Part shown: one piece after another, positions 35,140 to 46,048 of the stretch
Position numbering within the stretch: the first letter of the stretch is position 1
How the letters are laid out: every line of letters starts with the position of its first letter
NCBI GenBank assembly: GCA_021234155.1
Contig: JAJEKV010000044.1
Span: 10,698,777 to 10,762,776 of the forward strand
DNA: 64,000 bases
Direction of reading: 5' to 3'
Source: Isoetes taiwanensis
Taxonomy: Eukaryota; Streptophyta; Lycopodiopsida; Isoetales; Isoetaceae
Translations under genes and position numbers: made by a program
Notes under the pieces: generated by a model
What the model was told of the DNA's origin: nothing
The model's database searches: none
The model's input: the letters and a program-made list of their open reading frames with translations, nothing else

Positions 35140-35720
35140 AGTTAGGGAAATCGGCTAGAAGGGCAGGAGCAGATTTGTGGGTGCTATGTGAGAAGTGACG
35201 GGTCTATTTATAGAAAAGGGGAAACCCTAATTTTGGATGACTTGGAAATTTCCTAGGATTGGGTAATTCTAACTTATCCGAGGTCAAAATAGGAGTTTGA
35301 GGACTATAGGAGATGCTTGAACAAGGCTAGGTTACCTAAAAGATGCTATGCAAGAGGTTGAAGGTGACTTTGACAAGTCCCGTGAAGAATTGGTAAGAGG
35401 TCTCACAAAAGGTTCGCTCAATCCTAACTTTTGTTTTATGACGAGGCGCCGAAATGCCGAGACATCAGTCCCATTTTGATTAAAGGTGTCCAATTTGGGT
35501 AAACTAATGGTGTAAGGGTGATGGGCTCACCAAATTAGGCGTAGAATCACCCCTTTATTTGGTCAATTTGAGCTGCTTTGGTCAAGTTTGGGCGAGGTCT
35601 CACAGCCATTGCCGCTTCAATCCTAACTTTTGTTTTATGACGAGGGCGCTGAGCCGTGGAGACATCATGTCTCGCTCCCCAAATGTCCTATTTCACTGAA
35701 ATAAAAGCTAAAACTTATTA
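35140..35720 (-). repeat. Promoter-like block, copy 2
   Basis: It holds two copies of a ~60-bp motif containing TCAATCCTAACTTTTGTTTT ATGACGAGG, about 200 bp apart (35414 and 35617), and a TATTTATAG box. The same arrangement (two motif copies about 195 bp apart, then a TATTTATAG box) is found at 37020-37470. Confidence 0.55.
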
Positions 35721-37019
35721 ATTTGCTCTAATTACTCAAGTTTATGTCATCAAGGTACACAAAATTGCTCTATATTACAAAATTTTTAATTATTTACAAC
35801 AAAAGTTTCTATATGCTTCTCCCTATAATACGGGTCGCAAGACTCATGTCTTGTCGCATTAAGGTTACCCGCTTGGCGGATAGTGCAGCCGTTGAATCTT
35901 CAAAATGTTGCACTATCTTTTGCCTCACCGCCAGCATTGCCAAAGAACTGCCTCAGTGACTCTAAAGTCCCGCTCTATAGGCCTCAAGATAACTTCACGC
36001 ACCAACCGAAAAAGGAGGGGCACGGGGATTAGAGACCGGTTGCTCCGAAGTGTCTAATCTCCCTTAACGCTTTCTCCCCACCTCCTCCTATCCGCTTTTC
36101 CCCGGTGGCGGCTTGGGAACCTTGGGCTTCGGCGGTGGCGGCTTTTAGGGTTTGCCGCTCGCTGGTCGCCTCCCTCGAGCGAACTTAACCCCCTGCTTTC
36201 CTCATAATATTTGTTATAGGCCTCCCATTTCTTCATGTAGGCCTCGTGTTTCTCTCATCTTCCTCTCATAAATCTTCACCCCCGTTCTGCGATTTTAGGC
36301 TTCCCGGCAGGTGTCGCGGGTTGCTTCTTTCTATCCCATGCCTGCATTCGTGGGCTTCGGTGACTTGGTCTTGGTGGGTTGCTCGTGTGCCTGGGCTGCT
36401 CGTGTACTTCCCCTCGCCGCCTGGGTGCTTGGAAGAGCTTCCACCTTTCCGTTAGGGGTTGAAGTCTTCGGAGTCGCCGGAAGGGTTTGGGGTCGGCGGC
36501 CAGATTAATGTTGATTCTTCCTCGGGAGGTTTGCCCTTTGTTGCTTTTCTTCTTTTCTTTCTCGCTGCCTTTGTTCCTCTTCCTCCCTTTTCCTTTACTT
36601 TCCCTTCTCTTCTCACGGGCCAGATTTCCCGATGAATCTTCTAAGGTCATACTCCGCTGGCTCCAGACCGGTCACTCGTCACATCCGCCGAGGATTTCCG
36701 TAAGCTCAATGAACGCTTTGTTCCTCGCCACGCTGACTTCCTCTCTATCTCTCATACACCTCCCTCGCCTGCCGCCCATGGAGTTTGGAGATGCGGCCTC
36801 GCCCTCCTCCACCGCCGGGTTGAAGACATCGACAAATCTGGGAGGTGTCTTTGCTCTTCGTCCAAGGCTTAACGACTCCTCTTGCGAGCCTCTCACGGGC
36901 ATCTTCCTAATGATCTCGCCCCCAAGTGGCGCAGGAGGTTTCGGGCGACGCTTCCTTATGGGCCTCATTGGTTCGCCATGTTTTACGGATCGTCAATCGA
37001 TAAAAGCGCCGAAGATCGC

Positions 37020-37470
37020 TTAAATTGGGGAGAGCGGATTTCTAGGGCTTGGACGAAAAAAAAAATGAGGGGGTTCTATATCTATTTATAGCTTGGGGAA
37101 TTTTAGGTCAAAACTCAAGTTGCTCTGCTTAACATGCTAAGGCACCAATTTATCTAAAACTTATACTTATTTCAGACTTTTTCTACTTATTGTTCACAGC
37201 CTTCGCTCCAATACTAATGTTTAGTTTTTTGCACTGTGCCGAAATGTGAGATCTCATACATTTCTAGGGTTTTTAGGTAATTAAAACATGCTATTCTAAC
37301 TAATTCCTACCTTAGAATTAGCCTTTTACCACATTATTTATCTCAAATTCATCATGTTTTGGTGTTCTTGGTTCGATGTTCCATAGCTTTTCATGCCTCA
37401 AAAACAAAAGTTAGTTTTTATGACGAGGGCGAAATGTGAGACCACCTCACTTGGAAAAATTTTGGCTCAT
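37020..37470 (-). repeat. Promoter-like block, copy 1
   Basis: Motif copies at about 37195-37255 and 37390-37445 share CCGAAATGTGAGA and TTATGACGAGGGCG with the block at 35140-35720. A CTATTTATAG box lies at about 37080. Confidence 0.55.
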
Positions 37471-37629
37471 TCTTTTTAATCTTGTTAAATTCCAATTCAC
37501 TTAATTGTTACTAGCTTAGCATAACTACAAAGGTGAGAAAAATTTTTCCCACTTTTCGAGGCTTGAGGATCCTATCAAGTTAGTACTATCGGGAACATGG
37601 TCGCTTTGCTCTTGGTCTCCAAGAACATT

Positions 37630-37643
37630 GCTCGATACCACCG
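37630..37643 (-). promoter_or_regulatory. Primer-binding site of the gypsy element
   Basis: The minus strand reads GGTGGTATCGAGC directly after the LTR end, resembling TGGTATCAGAGC complementary to initiator-Met tRNA. Confidence 0.7.
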
Positions 37644-37644
37644 C

Positions 37645-39123
37645 GGACGCCCTCTACTCAGATACCTGCACTCCACCGTATACAAACAGAGTTCTTCCCC
37701 ACACCAGCTCCATGCCGATACAGGGTCTCCACATATCAACGCACCTGCATCCAGTCTCAAGTGGGGAGTGAAGGTGTCATTCTACCCCGCCTCCTCGTGG
37801 CCTACCTAGTCAAGGAAGCGTAAACATACATGTCGAGTAGCACATACATCAACATCCCGTGACCATCTCGGCGATGGTCCCCTCATATCCGCATAGACAA
37901 AGATCAAGACATCACATAGGGATCCTACCCAAGGCTCGCATCAAAGGATGACCGACGGCTTGGGTCTCCGTGAGTTCAAGGTGCATGTAATCTATGGCAA
38001 TGGATTTGGCTGGCATAAGAACATGGCATAGGGTTGTCCACCCATCCGCCCTCCCGTGGCACACTTTGCGAGTAGGCCGAAAAAGTGTTGGGACCTCGAT
38101 CAGAAGTTCACGATGCATAGCCGGCGGGGCTATTCCCTCGGGTCTCATCCTCCCAGCCCGATGGGGCAGTAGGGGATCACTCCTCCCAGATCTGCATGCT
38201 AACTCAAGGTGACTAGAGGGCCACCGGCCTCGATTCGGATCAACCCACCGGAAAGTGTACACCACTCACTTGCAAAGAGCCCATGCCTTGGGCCCGCCAC
38301 TCCTGGTAAGCCATTAGACCTAGTCACAATGATCCCTGTGAGGCTTTACACACCGTGGGGATCGCTCAAGAGTCGACATGAACCTCCTTTTAGCCGCCTG
38401 GCCCCTTCACCCACAACCCTGTGGCTCTTGTACACGTGCCGAATCTACAAGGTGCTAGAGAGGCTACTCTAGGAGCATCAACTACAAGCTTTTTAGGGCC
38501 TCTACCCCCTTCCCAATACAAGGAGTTCACGTAAATACATCATCCAAATATATCACGTAAGAACCAAAGAACTAGATCCAATCATAGAGTTAGGTTCTTT
38601 AGTTAGTGTCCCAGATCTAAGATCTAGATAACTGAGCTATGGGCAATTTAATAGTCTAAACCTACCGATTCTATGACTAGAAGACGGCTTTAAGCTATTA
38701 AATTGACCAAATACCCGATCCTTGAGTGGTTTCTCCTCCCACTGAAGTTCAACCATCCCGGCCGAGCTGATCAATTCGTGGAAACCGATGGCGCAATTCG
38801 CTTTGGGCAGCGTCTGGGAGGCTGGGCTTTGGCTCCCCGGGGCAGCCAAAACCGAGCTCTAAAAACCCTAAGGACGAAAAAAACTAGCTAGGGTTTTCCT
38901 ACCCCAAATAGACATGGGGTTTAGGCTAGGGTTTCCAATTACCCAATTTGGCATGTGGGATAATTGAAAGGCCCCACTTGCCTTTAGTGGCTAGGTGGCA
39001 AAATATGCCAACATGGAAAGGTGTGCTCATTAATGTGCACATGTGCACATTAATAATATATGAACACCCCAGCAAGTCAGCCCCCGGGGCTACTTTATCC
39101 GCCATCCGCTACGCACACGCCAA
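37645..39123 (-). repeat. 5' LTR of the gypsy element
   Basis: It matches 26081-27565 in order. The conserved block 38480-38720 differs mainly by C/T transitions. It ends at ACACGCCA, after which the two LTRs diverge, so its outer 70 bp are missing. Confidence 0.85.
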
Positions 39124-39805
39124 TCATCAAGACTTTCTAATGGGTAAAGCCCTTAGCCCATGAAAATTACCTAGTATATATATAAGTCGCGATTGATGCC
39201 ATTTGGCGTCAGATGTCTAATGCCCTTAGCCCACAAATTACCTTATATATGGCGCCTTATAGCCCGACACCACGATTATGGCCGGATGTGGCCTTGTGCC
39301 TGCAAGACATATTTTGATGTATGTTTGTTGTTATAAATGTTATTAGCATTGCATTCGCTGACAAAAAAGGTATACCATCACATTAACACTTGTCATCGTG
39401 ACATAGGGTGCCACATAGAATAGCACTACCATAGATGATGTAGTGTAGGACATAGGCCATCACAACCCTTCGGGGTTTGGAAATTGGACACGTGCGCTAG
39501 ATCCACCCCTTGGCCTAGTGCCGGTTTGCGAAGGTGGTTGTTGTCGCAATGGACCTGGCTGCCTAGCCTGAAAAAGGGGTGTGCACGGCAAATTCTGCGG
39601 ATCGCGTGCATATGAGCCCTTAAACTTCACAGGCGTAGGGTTATTTACAGATCCTAATAGTCTGGCATCTCGTCGGACATCTTGGATGATCTGCTGGAGC
39701 TGTTGAACCTACTGGGGTTTCGCCCATAAGAAAAGAAAATGGGAGGGGCCTTGTTGAACCTATGGGGCTTCATTCAACCATAGGAAAATCAAGGTTACTA
39801 TAATT
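39124..39805. other. Right flank of the gypsy element within the DNA-transposon-like element
   Basis: No gene recognised. A motif ATGCCCTTAGCCCA recurs in variant form (39140-39165 and 39216-39235), indicating a small local duplication. Confidence 0.4.
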
Positions 39806-39808
39806 ATT

Positions 39809-40285
39809 CTATGGAAACCTCCCCTAGTTTCTTCGGAAAATTGGGGAGGTTTCCATTAAAATATTTTAAAAAAATAAAGGGCCGTAATTATTAAAGGCGG
39901 GTGTAATTAATAGGGGTATGTTTACAAAACCACCGAGGTGGCTATTAAAGAAGCACGTGGATCATGGCAGATCGTGGAGGGCTTTTTTTACTCAATTTTT
40001 ATGGAAACCTCCCCAATTTTCCATGGAAACCTCCCCTGTTTTCGTATATGGAAACCTCCCTTGGTTTTCCAGGAAAGTTGGGGAGGTTTCCGGTGAAAAG
40101 TGGGTTTATGGAACCTCCTATTTTCTGAAATGGAAAACCTCCCTGTGCCTACGGAAAGTTGGGGAGGTTTCCAGGGAAAGGTGGGGAGGTTTCCAGGAAA
40201 ATGGGGGAGGTTTCCAGGGAAAGTTAGGGAGGTTTCCACTGAAAGTGGGGGAGGTTTCCATGGAAAATTGGGGAGGTTCAAATCG
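39809..40285. repeat. Right subterminal repeat array (GGAAACCTCCCC / GGGGAGGTTTCC)
   Basis: About 14 copies of a ~20-bp unit. The left part of the array carries it as GGAAACCTCCC, the right part as GGGAGGTTTCC, and some units are palindromic pairs. It is related to 23218-23310 and is best read as subterminal repeats of the 17-kb insertion. Confidence 0.85.
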
Positions 40286-40305
40286 GGCATAGAAAAAACC
40301 ATTGG

Positions 40306-41052
40306 ATGTAGAGGGTGGATAATGCTTTGGGTGGGGACGTGGAGAATGTATTGCCGAATTTATCGTCGAATTTATTGCGGAATTTATCGCCAGCTACGAG
40401 GCTTGTGAATTTGACTCGAGTAGCTCTGAGGAGATGGAAAGGGGCTAATAGGCGAGGGAGGAGGAATGAACGCTTTTTTTAGAGGTAGAAGAAAAGGTGT
40501 ATTGGGAAGGCATTGCTTCGTAGATGACGCCAAGGAAAAAAGAGGCTTAACTTGGGAGCCACCATGAGGGACAAATTTCAAGGGGGCAGTATGAGCTTTT
40601 TTGGGCCCAGAGCGATGGTCGTATAAGGCTCTCCAGCGACGGCTATCCCTTCACGTTCTGTGAAGGCCCCTCACGCACTAACCCGAAGGTGTAGTTGCTC
40701 GCTTTTTCTACCTAAATGTAGAACCCGCGGCAAGCGAACCCCTTCACCGTATAAGCAGCATTGAAGCCCCTGCGGCTCGGGCGGAAACGCCGCCTCTCCC
40801 GCCGAGGTATTCCGATCCCTTCTATTCCCGCTGTCCTCGAAGTAATAGCCTCTAGTGTCTCTATTCTCTACCTCGGTTTGCCTTATGTCCTTTGTCCACC
40901 CTGTCTCTCTCTACCTCCTTAAACCACAAAGATTTTGTTGCCTTCCCACTTCCTCGCATATTTGGATCATGCATAGCACCGCCGAGAATAGGATTTTCCT
41001 TTGCTTCCGCCTATGCTTCGCCCTGTTTGAAGGTTTTTCTTTGAGGAGCTTT
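40306..41052 (-). pseudogene. Aspartic-protease-fold gene copy 1, 5' part
   Basis: The minus strand from about 41017 matches 52064-52780 of the plus-strand paralogue: ATGCATGATCCAAATATGC near 40955, the Ala/Cys-rich centre, FLLPLKKAFIP near 40480, and a GTAGAGGGTGGATAATGC joint near 40310. The start codon is lost (ATGGCGG became ATAGGCGG) and many indels break the frame. The 3' half resumes at 23183 beyond the insertion. Confidence 0.8.
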
Positions 41053-41900
41053 ATAGAACGGGATAAGATTACACTTAAGATGGAGGAAACTGATTGTGGG
41101 AGGGGGTTTTCTTTGAATAAACCTCCCGGGCGGTCGCTGCTTCATGGCGGCAGCGGCGGCCGCCGAGGTTTATTTCAAGAAACCCTCGAGCCAATGCTTA
41201 TTAACATTTAAATGTCCGCAGGGCGGAATTTTGCTACGCGGCAAAAAATTGAGGGTTAAAATAAGTTCTCATCTTGCGATCCTACCCTTTTACGTCACCC
41301 CTGCTTGGATCCGCCCTGTTTACATATAAGGCGACCCCTATTTCGCTTTTACGTGATCCGCCCCTATTTCTTGTTAGATAAGCAAGAAGATTGAAGATAG
41401 GAATTTGAAGATATAATTCCCCCTGCTTTCTTGTCTAAAGATTGAAGCAGAGGTGAAGTTTCTTGATATATAAACAAGAACGCCGGAAATAGTGGTGGAA
41501 ATCGCCGGATTGGTTACAGGATGCTGGCATTGCACCATTTCCACAGGATGAAAAGGGATTTCTGTGAACCGAGCTCTAGAGCTCTTGGCGAGCTTGCAAG
41601 GCGGTGAAAATCGCCAGTGTCGGCATTGCATCGTTTCTTCCAGATCCTCCAGAGCTCTGGCGGCGCCGCCTGAGCTCCCCACCAGACTGGTTTCCTGTTT
41701 TAAACAAAAACATAAAAAACACGAAAATTCCGCTTTGCGGACGTTTACGCTTGCGTAGAAAAATGGCAAAGCTACTAAGGAACTTTGCCGCCATTTGTCT
41801 TGCAGCTTTGTTTGTCCCCAACTAGATGGAAGAGAACCTTCCTCCTTTCTTTGTTGCCCCTGCCTTTATATTTAAACAAGATGCTAACCCATCAATGGGT
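41053..41900 (-). repeat. Upstream (promoter) block of copy 1 with an extra ~670 bp
   Basis: 41045-41076 and 41750-41900 match, in reverse complement, 51790-52040 upstream of the intact paralogue and 48000-48250. The stretch 41077-41750 is absent from both of those. It contains an internal near-duplication (GAAATCGCC...GGCATTGCA at about 41487 and 41607) and GC-rich Ala-coding CGG repeats near 41145. Either it was inserted here or it was deleted from the others. Confidence 0.65.
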
Positions 41901-42039
41901 TGCCCTTTGGAAGGCTTGTTGATGCGTCCACAACCACCATATTTATTAGGAATCTATCTTATATGTTTTTCAATGCGCACTCTTATATTCAATGCGCACT
42001 CTTATATTTGGGAACCCCACTATAAAACTTTAGCGTGAA

Positions 42040-43335
42040 TTAAAGCAAAATGCACTTTGCCTTTTTAAGTTGATTATTCTACTTCATGTTTGGCTATGAA
42101 ATATTCCCTTCTTCAATGCTTAACAATTTATCCAGCAAACTTTGGAAAATTATGCAAAAAAAAACTAGTAAAAGGCACACCAGAAGGCTTTAGCAAGGCC
42201 AAACTATTTAAGGCTTGGCAGTGGATTTAGGCTTGTCAACTTACCCTAGGCTTTCCAGCTTGTGAGCAGTTGCAACTGGTGTTGTAGAATTCGAGAGGCT
42301 ATGTAAAGTCTTGTCAATAACTTGTATGTCCCGTTTACCAAGAAGGTGGGCACAACAGCAGCCCGTTATACAATAGAAGTAAACAAGTTACAAAAAGCAC
42401 ATTACATGTCGACACTATATTGGAATTGTACACTCAATAATAGGCCTTTAGAGTGCATAAGGAATTTCTCTATAGATGTCATATCCTAGAAGTCCTGTAA
42501 GTGTTGGCATTGGCCACTACTATTTAGCCAATCCATTAATGTGCAAAATTCACATTTTCAAATACTTTTTCTGTTCAGGTTTTCAAGCAATGAGCTTAAA
42601 TTAAGCAATAGATTGTTTGAAGGCAATCTTAAACAATACGATGCTCATAAACTTTATGAACTTCAGGTTACAAGGATAACATCATGAACTAGCAATAGGG
42701 CAGGCTTGAGGCAAGGTTGGATGGGGGAGGAAAGGTGAGCAAGGATTAAAAAGAGCTGATGAATACAAATAAAAAATATACTAGTGAAAGAGGGTAGGAA
42801 GGAAATTAGAATTGCACATGGAAGCAGAGATTTATGAGAGCACAAAAGACTGGATATGCTATGAATGTTGTGTAGATTCCATAATATTGAATTGAAGTGA
42901 ATGGATTTCTATTGGCTATGAAAACCGAAGGTCTATGAGACCCAATACAATGGATGCAATAAGCGCACTAGTTAGTGAGGATGAGACTATTTGGAAAATC
43001 AAGGTGAAGTGTGTAGCCTATCCCATAAGGGCCATGCACTCATAGGTTAGATCAGATTTGGCCAAATTATTTTAAATCCGGACTTGTGCCCCATAATGCC
43101 GGTACTTCTTACTAGTATGTCTTGTAACTATCTTTTTATTGCCACTGTAGCTAAAACATCCATTTTGGAAGGGGAGGGTAATAAAGGCATCTCATATATT
43201 TAAAAATTGTTGTGGTCCCTTGTGGGCTTAGGTGGTTCCATGTGGCATTGCAAGTGACAAGTCAAATCTAGGAGTACATGTACCATCCGTAAGCTTATGA
43301 TAATTGTCTACTTTAAAGAGGTAAGATATATCATA
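42040..43335. other. No recognised gene
   Basis: AT-rich intergenic sequence with stops in all frames. No domain, RNA gene or clear repeat seen. Confidence 0.5.
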
Positions 43336-43339
43336 GGCT

Positions 43340-43506
43340 ATTAGACCTCACAAGGCTAGATATACTCAATGTGCAGGTTGTAACTACTATATTCTATTAG
43401 ACCTCACAAGGCTAGATGTACTCAATGTGCAGGTTGTAACTACTATATTCTATTAGACCTCACAAGGCTAGATGTACTCAATGTGCAGGTTGTAACTACT
43501 ATATTC
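43340..43506. repeat. 56-bp tandem repeat, three units
   Basis: Units start at 43340, 43396 and 43452 with ATTAGACCTCACAAGGCTAG and end TAACTACTATATTC. They are almost identical (the first has one A/G difference), so the expansion is recent. Confidence 0.95.
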
Positions 43507-43509
43507 AGT

Positions 43510-44400
43510 GCAAATGATCTAGGTAATGGGCAATAAATTATATATTACTGTTCACCTTCTCAACACTAACAGAAGGCACATTTTTAAGAACCCATGATTT
43601 ATTGGCTTGTTTACACGCATAGTTTCTTACCATGGTAAAAGACTATGGTAGCTGGGTGTATCAAAACGACCCAGCTACTCATATGTTCTTTTATGGCAGA
43701 TCAAAGGTCTGCAAACAAATGCAACATGAGATAGAACAGGTTACGACCAGCAGGTGGCTGTGGATTTCACTGGAGAAGAAGAGAGTAGCTAATCTAGGCA
43801 TACAGAGTTCAGGAGCACTGTGCCACAGATGTTTAATCAAATAAGCAACCAGGCCAGATCAGACCAGATGATATTTCCATGTTGAAAGCTCCATCAATTG
43901 CGTAGCTAAAATAACCCATTCTCTCAATTTCAGAATTATATTTCTCTTCCAATGGAAAGTCATAAGCAGCAAAAACCATGCAAGAAATTTTTCGCCAGTC
44001 CAGTGCATAGTATAAGAGAAAACCTAATTTCTGAATAGAGGAAAAATGCAAACAAAGTTACCTCAATGCCGAAAAATCCACACAGTGTGTCCCTCAAGAC
44101 CTACGACTAAGAGCCTTACCGTTGTGTTATTTGATTCTTTACAGGAGTTGTATTCAGGAAATTCCAGAGATGGTCTATGAAGTAATAGGACGAAATGAAG
44201 AAACTTTGATGCTGTTTCTGGGGCAATATGCACCCTGGAAAATGCAAATCCGATGAGGAGGGGTGCCAAGGCATGTAAAATAAACGACGAAGAAACGAAT
44301 AAGCACGAATAAACCACGAAGAAACGACGTTTAAAATCTACCCTGCATGGAAAAGTCACCAAGAAGGGGTGTTTAAAAATCTTTATACCCCTGTAACATG
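43510..44400. other. No recognised gene
   Basis: A plus-strand frame at 43632-43844 and a minus-strand frame at 44063-44734 are open but show no conserved domain. Composition is ordinary intergenic. Confidence 0.4.
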
Positions 44401-44409
44401 AGTGTTTTG

Positions 44410-44758
44410 CCTCGTGGCACGATTTAGGCCGTCCATGTGGCCTTGAAGACGAGGAACTCAAGGAGAAACATTTTGAGTTGGAGAAAATTCGCTCATGAAA
44501 GAAAAACTTGCAGCTGCCGAGGCTCAAATTGCCGAGTTGCAAGAACTGGATTCCTTGCAAGCGCAGGTGGCGCAGTTGCAGCAAGCCGCAGGGCATCCAT
44601 GTAGTGGCATCAAAATGGGTGTCAATGTCAAAATTGAATTTAAAACATATTCTGCTATTACTAGTGATACGAATGAGCTTTTCGCATGGCTGCAGGAGAT
44701 GCCACGGTTTTATAATATAGGATTTTTGAATCACTATGTCAAATCTATTATTTCGTAA
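44410..44758 (+). pseudogene. Coiled-coil protein fragment
   Basis: 44410-44495 reads CFASWHDLGRPCGLEDEELKE-type sequence in one frame. From 44495 a second frame gives MKEKLAAAEAQIAELQELD, continuing as a heptad-like Ala/Leu/Gln stretch, then EMPRFYNIGFLNHYVK before the stop at 44756-44758. The two join through a one-base shift near 44492. A gag-like or myosin-like coiled coil are both possible. No family is assigned. Confidence 0.35.
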
Positions 44759-44759
44759 T

Positions 44760-45985
44760 CCTGCCCATTAGAAACCCTTATTAGCATAAGTCATTCATGG
44801 CATTTTAGAAGTCAGAATCAAATCTTTTATTTGATGCAATATAGACACCTTTGGTTCATTCTTTCTTGTTCTTCCTTCGCATGGAGATGGGAAGACATGT
44901 AACATTTTGAAATGGCCTTACCGAACTTATTGATCAGGACTTGTTTTTCTTTTAACTTCTTGACTAGTGACTTGTTTTATTATGGGAGGCCTAGTCCTCG
45001 ATTTGAAATGTTCTCCTCAATGGTGAACAAGATCTTGAACTGTCATTAGGATGTTGACTGTGCGTAAGCCTATGAAGTAAATTGAAATCTTCACACTAGA
45101 AATAAACCCTGAGCCACATTTTGTCGACGCCAAGATGGCATATACAATACTTGTCCTTACTATGTCCTTCCATGTGTATTTCAAGAATATTACCACCTAG
45201 ATGAACTCCTAGGTTCATTCTATCCAACACCATGTCCACAAAAATATGAAACAACAACACAATTTATGGTCATGAGGGAGTTCAGGTGATAGAAATGTCC
45301 AACAAATAAGACGTTTTGGTAAATACCCCAAAAACAATTAGAAAATAAATGCCCTTGTAATGTGGAATGGGAAGAGGGAGTCAATTGGTGGCAGTGCCAG
45401 GCGTCAAGCACGCTCTTGCCGGGAGCGCCATGCGACCGGCCGGCAGTAGATGCCTGCCCTGCTGCACCAGAATCGACGACCTCGACCATTCCACAGCGTC
45501 AAGGTAAGCAGGAATTTTGGCTTCTTCAGGTTTTGGCTATGGCATGGAGTTTAGGTAAGCTATGGCATGGGAGTTTAGGTCTTCGATAAGCCCAGCTTGG
45601 AGTTCTGCGGAGATCCGGCTATGGTCGTGGCTTGAGCTCACAAGCTTTCGCCTTCCCTGACCTCCTGAGGAGGTAAAGCAGAGGTGCTAAGGCTTGAAAA
45701 TCTGAGGTATTAACGGTAAAGCAAAAGCTATGGCTTAAAAATCTTCCGGGGGTCTGGCTATGGCTATGGCTTGGAGCTACGCCGTCTGTACAGAGAAAAA
45801 ACAGAGGTGACCGGTTGTAACGGGTTAGCCAAGAATGCTACAGCAATTTTCCATTCTTGATTAGAATGGTTGCAACGTGGCAACATATCATTGGCCAAAA
45901 AACAAGAATTCAGACCAACTTACCTTGACGTATACATACCCAGAAAAAATACAAGGGCATTTTTGGAAGATTCCCATTACGATAC
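44760..45985. other. Upstream region of F-box copy 2, no recognised gene
   Basis: Intergenic. A GGCATGGAGTTTAGGTAAGC-type motif is repeated at 45540 and 45560. The stretch 45360-45500 is GC-rich but has no domain. Confidence 0.4.
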
Positions 45986-46048
45986 ATTTATTTAAAGCAA
46001 GAGGAAGAGAGAGAGAGAGAGAGCAATTCGAGTTCCGAGCAGACGAAA
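45985..46048 (+). promoter_or_regulatory. Putative core promoter and 5' UTR of F-box copy 2
   Basis: A TTTATTTAAAG stretch (about 45987-45997) could serve as a TATA-like element. A (GA)n run (about 46006-46022), common in plant 5' UTRs, lies between it and the ATG at 46049. Only weakly supported. Confidence 0.3.

Larger units (their letters stand above)
34441..37625 (-). other. Unusually long 5' leader of the gypsy element with duplicated promoter-like blocks
   Basis: About 3 kb lies between the PBS and the recognisable gag. Short minus-strand coding-like stretches occur: MRPIRKRRPKPPAPLGGEI from 36968, a Lys/Glu-rich run around 36650-36500, and MATSDFGDEYGAG near 35096. Each follows a TATA-like CTATAAATAG (about 37082 and 35208 on the minus strand). 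A pair of related blocks (35140-35720 and 37020-37470) precedes them. Confidence 0.4.
26081..39123 (-). mobile_element. Ty3/gypsy LTR retrotransposon (chromovirus-like), decayed, minus orientation
   Basis: Direct repeats of about 1.5 kb (26081-27631 and 37645-39123) flank an internal region. Read on the minus strand, the order is PBS, long leader, gag, protease, RT, RNase H, integrase, chromodomain-like tail and PPT, which is the gypsy order. It is full of small frameshifts, so it is non-functional as read. The right LTR lacks about 70 bp of its outer end relative to the left LTR. No clear 5-bp target duplication is seen. Confidence 0.85.
23184..40305. mobile_element. 17-kb composite insertion: DNA-transposon-like element with a nested gypsy element
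   Basis: It is bounded by the ATGTAGAG duplication. Near both ends lie clusters of GGAAACCTCCCC / GGGGAGGTTTCC in opposing orientation (23218-23310 and 39809-40285), as expected of subterminal repeats in hAT- or Mutator-type elements. The outermost bases (CCAAATTATA and, inverted, CCAATGGTTT) give only a weak terminal inverted repeat. Without the nested gypsy element it would be about 4.1 kb. No transposase is recognised in 23311-26080, so it may be non-autonomous. Confidence 0.6.

Noticed and set aside
39918-40408. Overlapping ORFs with repeated GRFPGK and WKPPQLS motifs
   Set aside because: They are translations of the GGGGAGGTTTCC subterminal repeat array on both strands, not a repeat protein.
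43340-43506. CRISPR-like array
   Set aside because: The units are contiguous 56-bp tandem copies with no spacers, in a plant genome.
44063-44734. 223-codon minus-strand ORF
   Set aside because: No domain or plausible composition. It lies antisense to the coiled-coil-like plus-strand segment and reads like a shadow frame.
46021-46022. tRNA or other structured RNA genes
   Set aside because: I looked for tRNA-like A/B box pairs and rRNA segments across the window and saw none that I could support.
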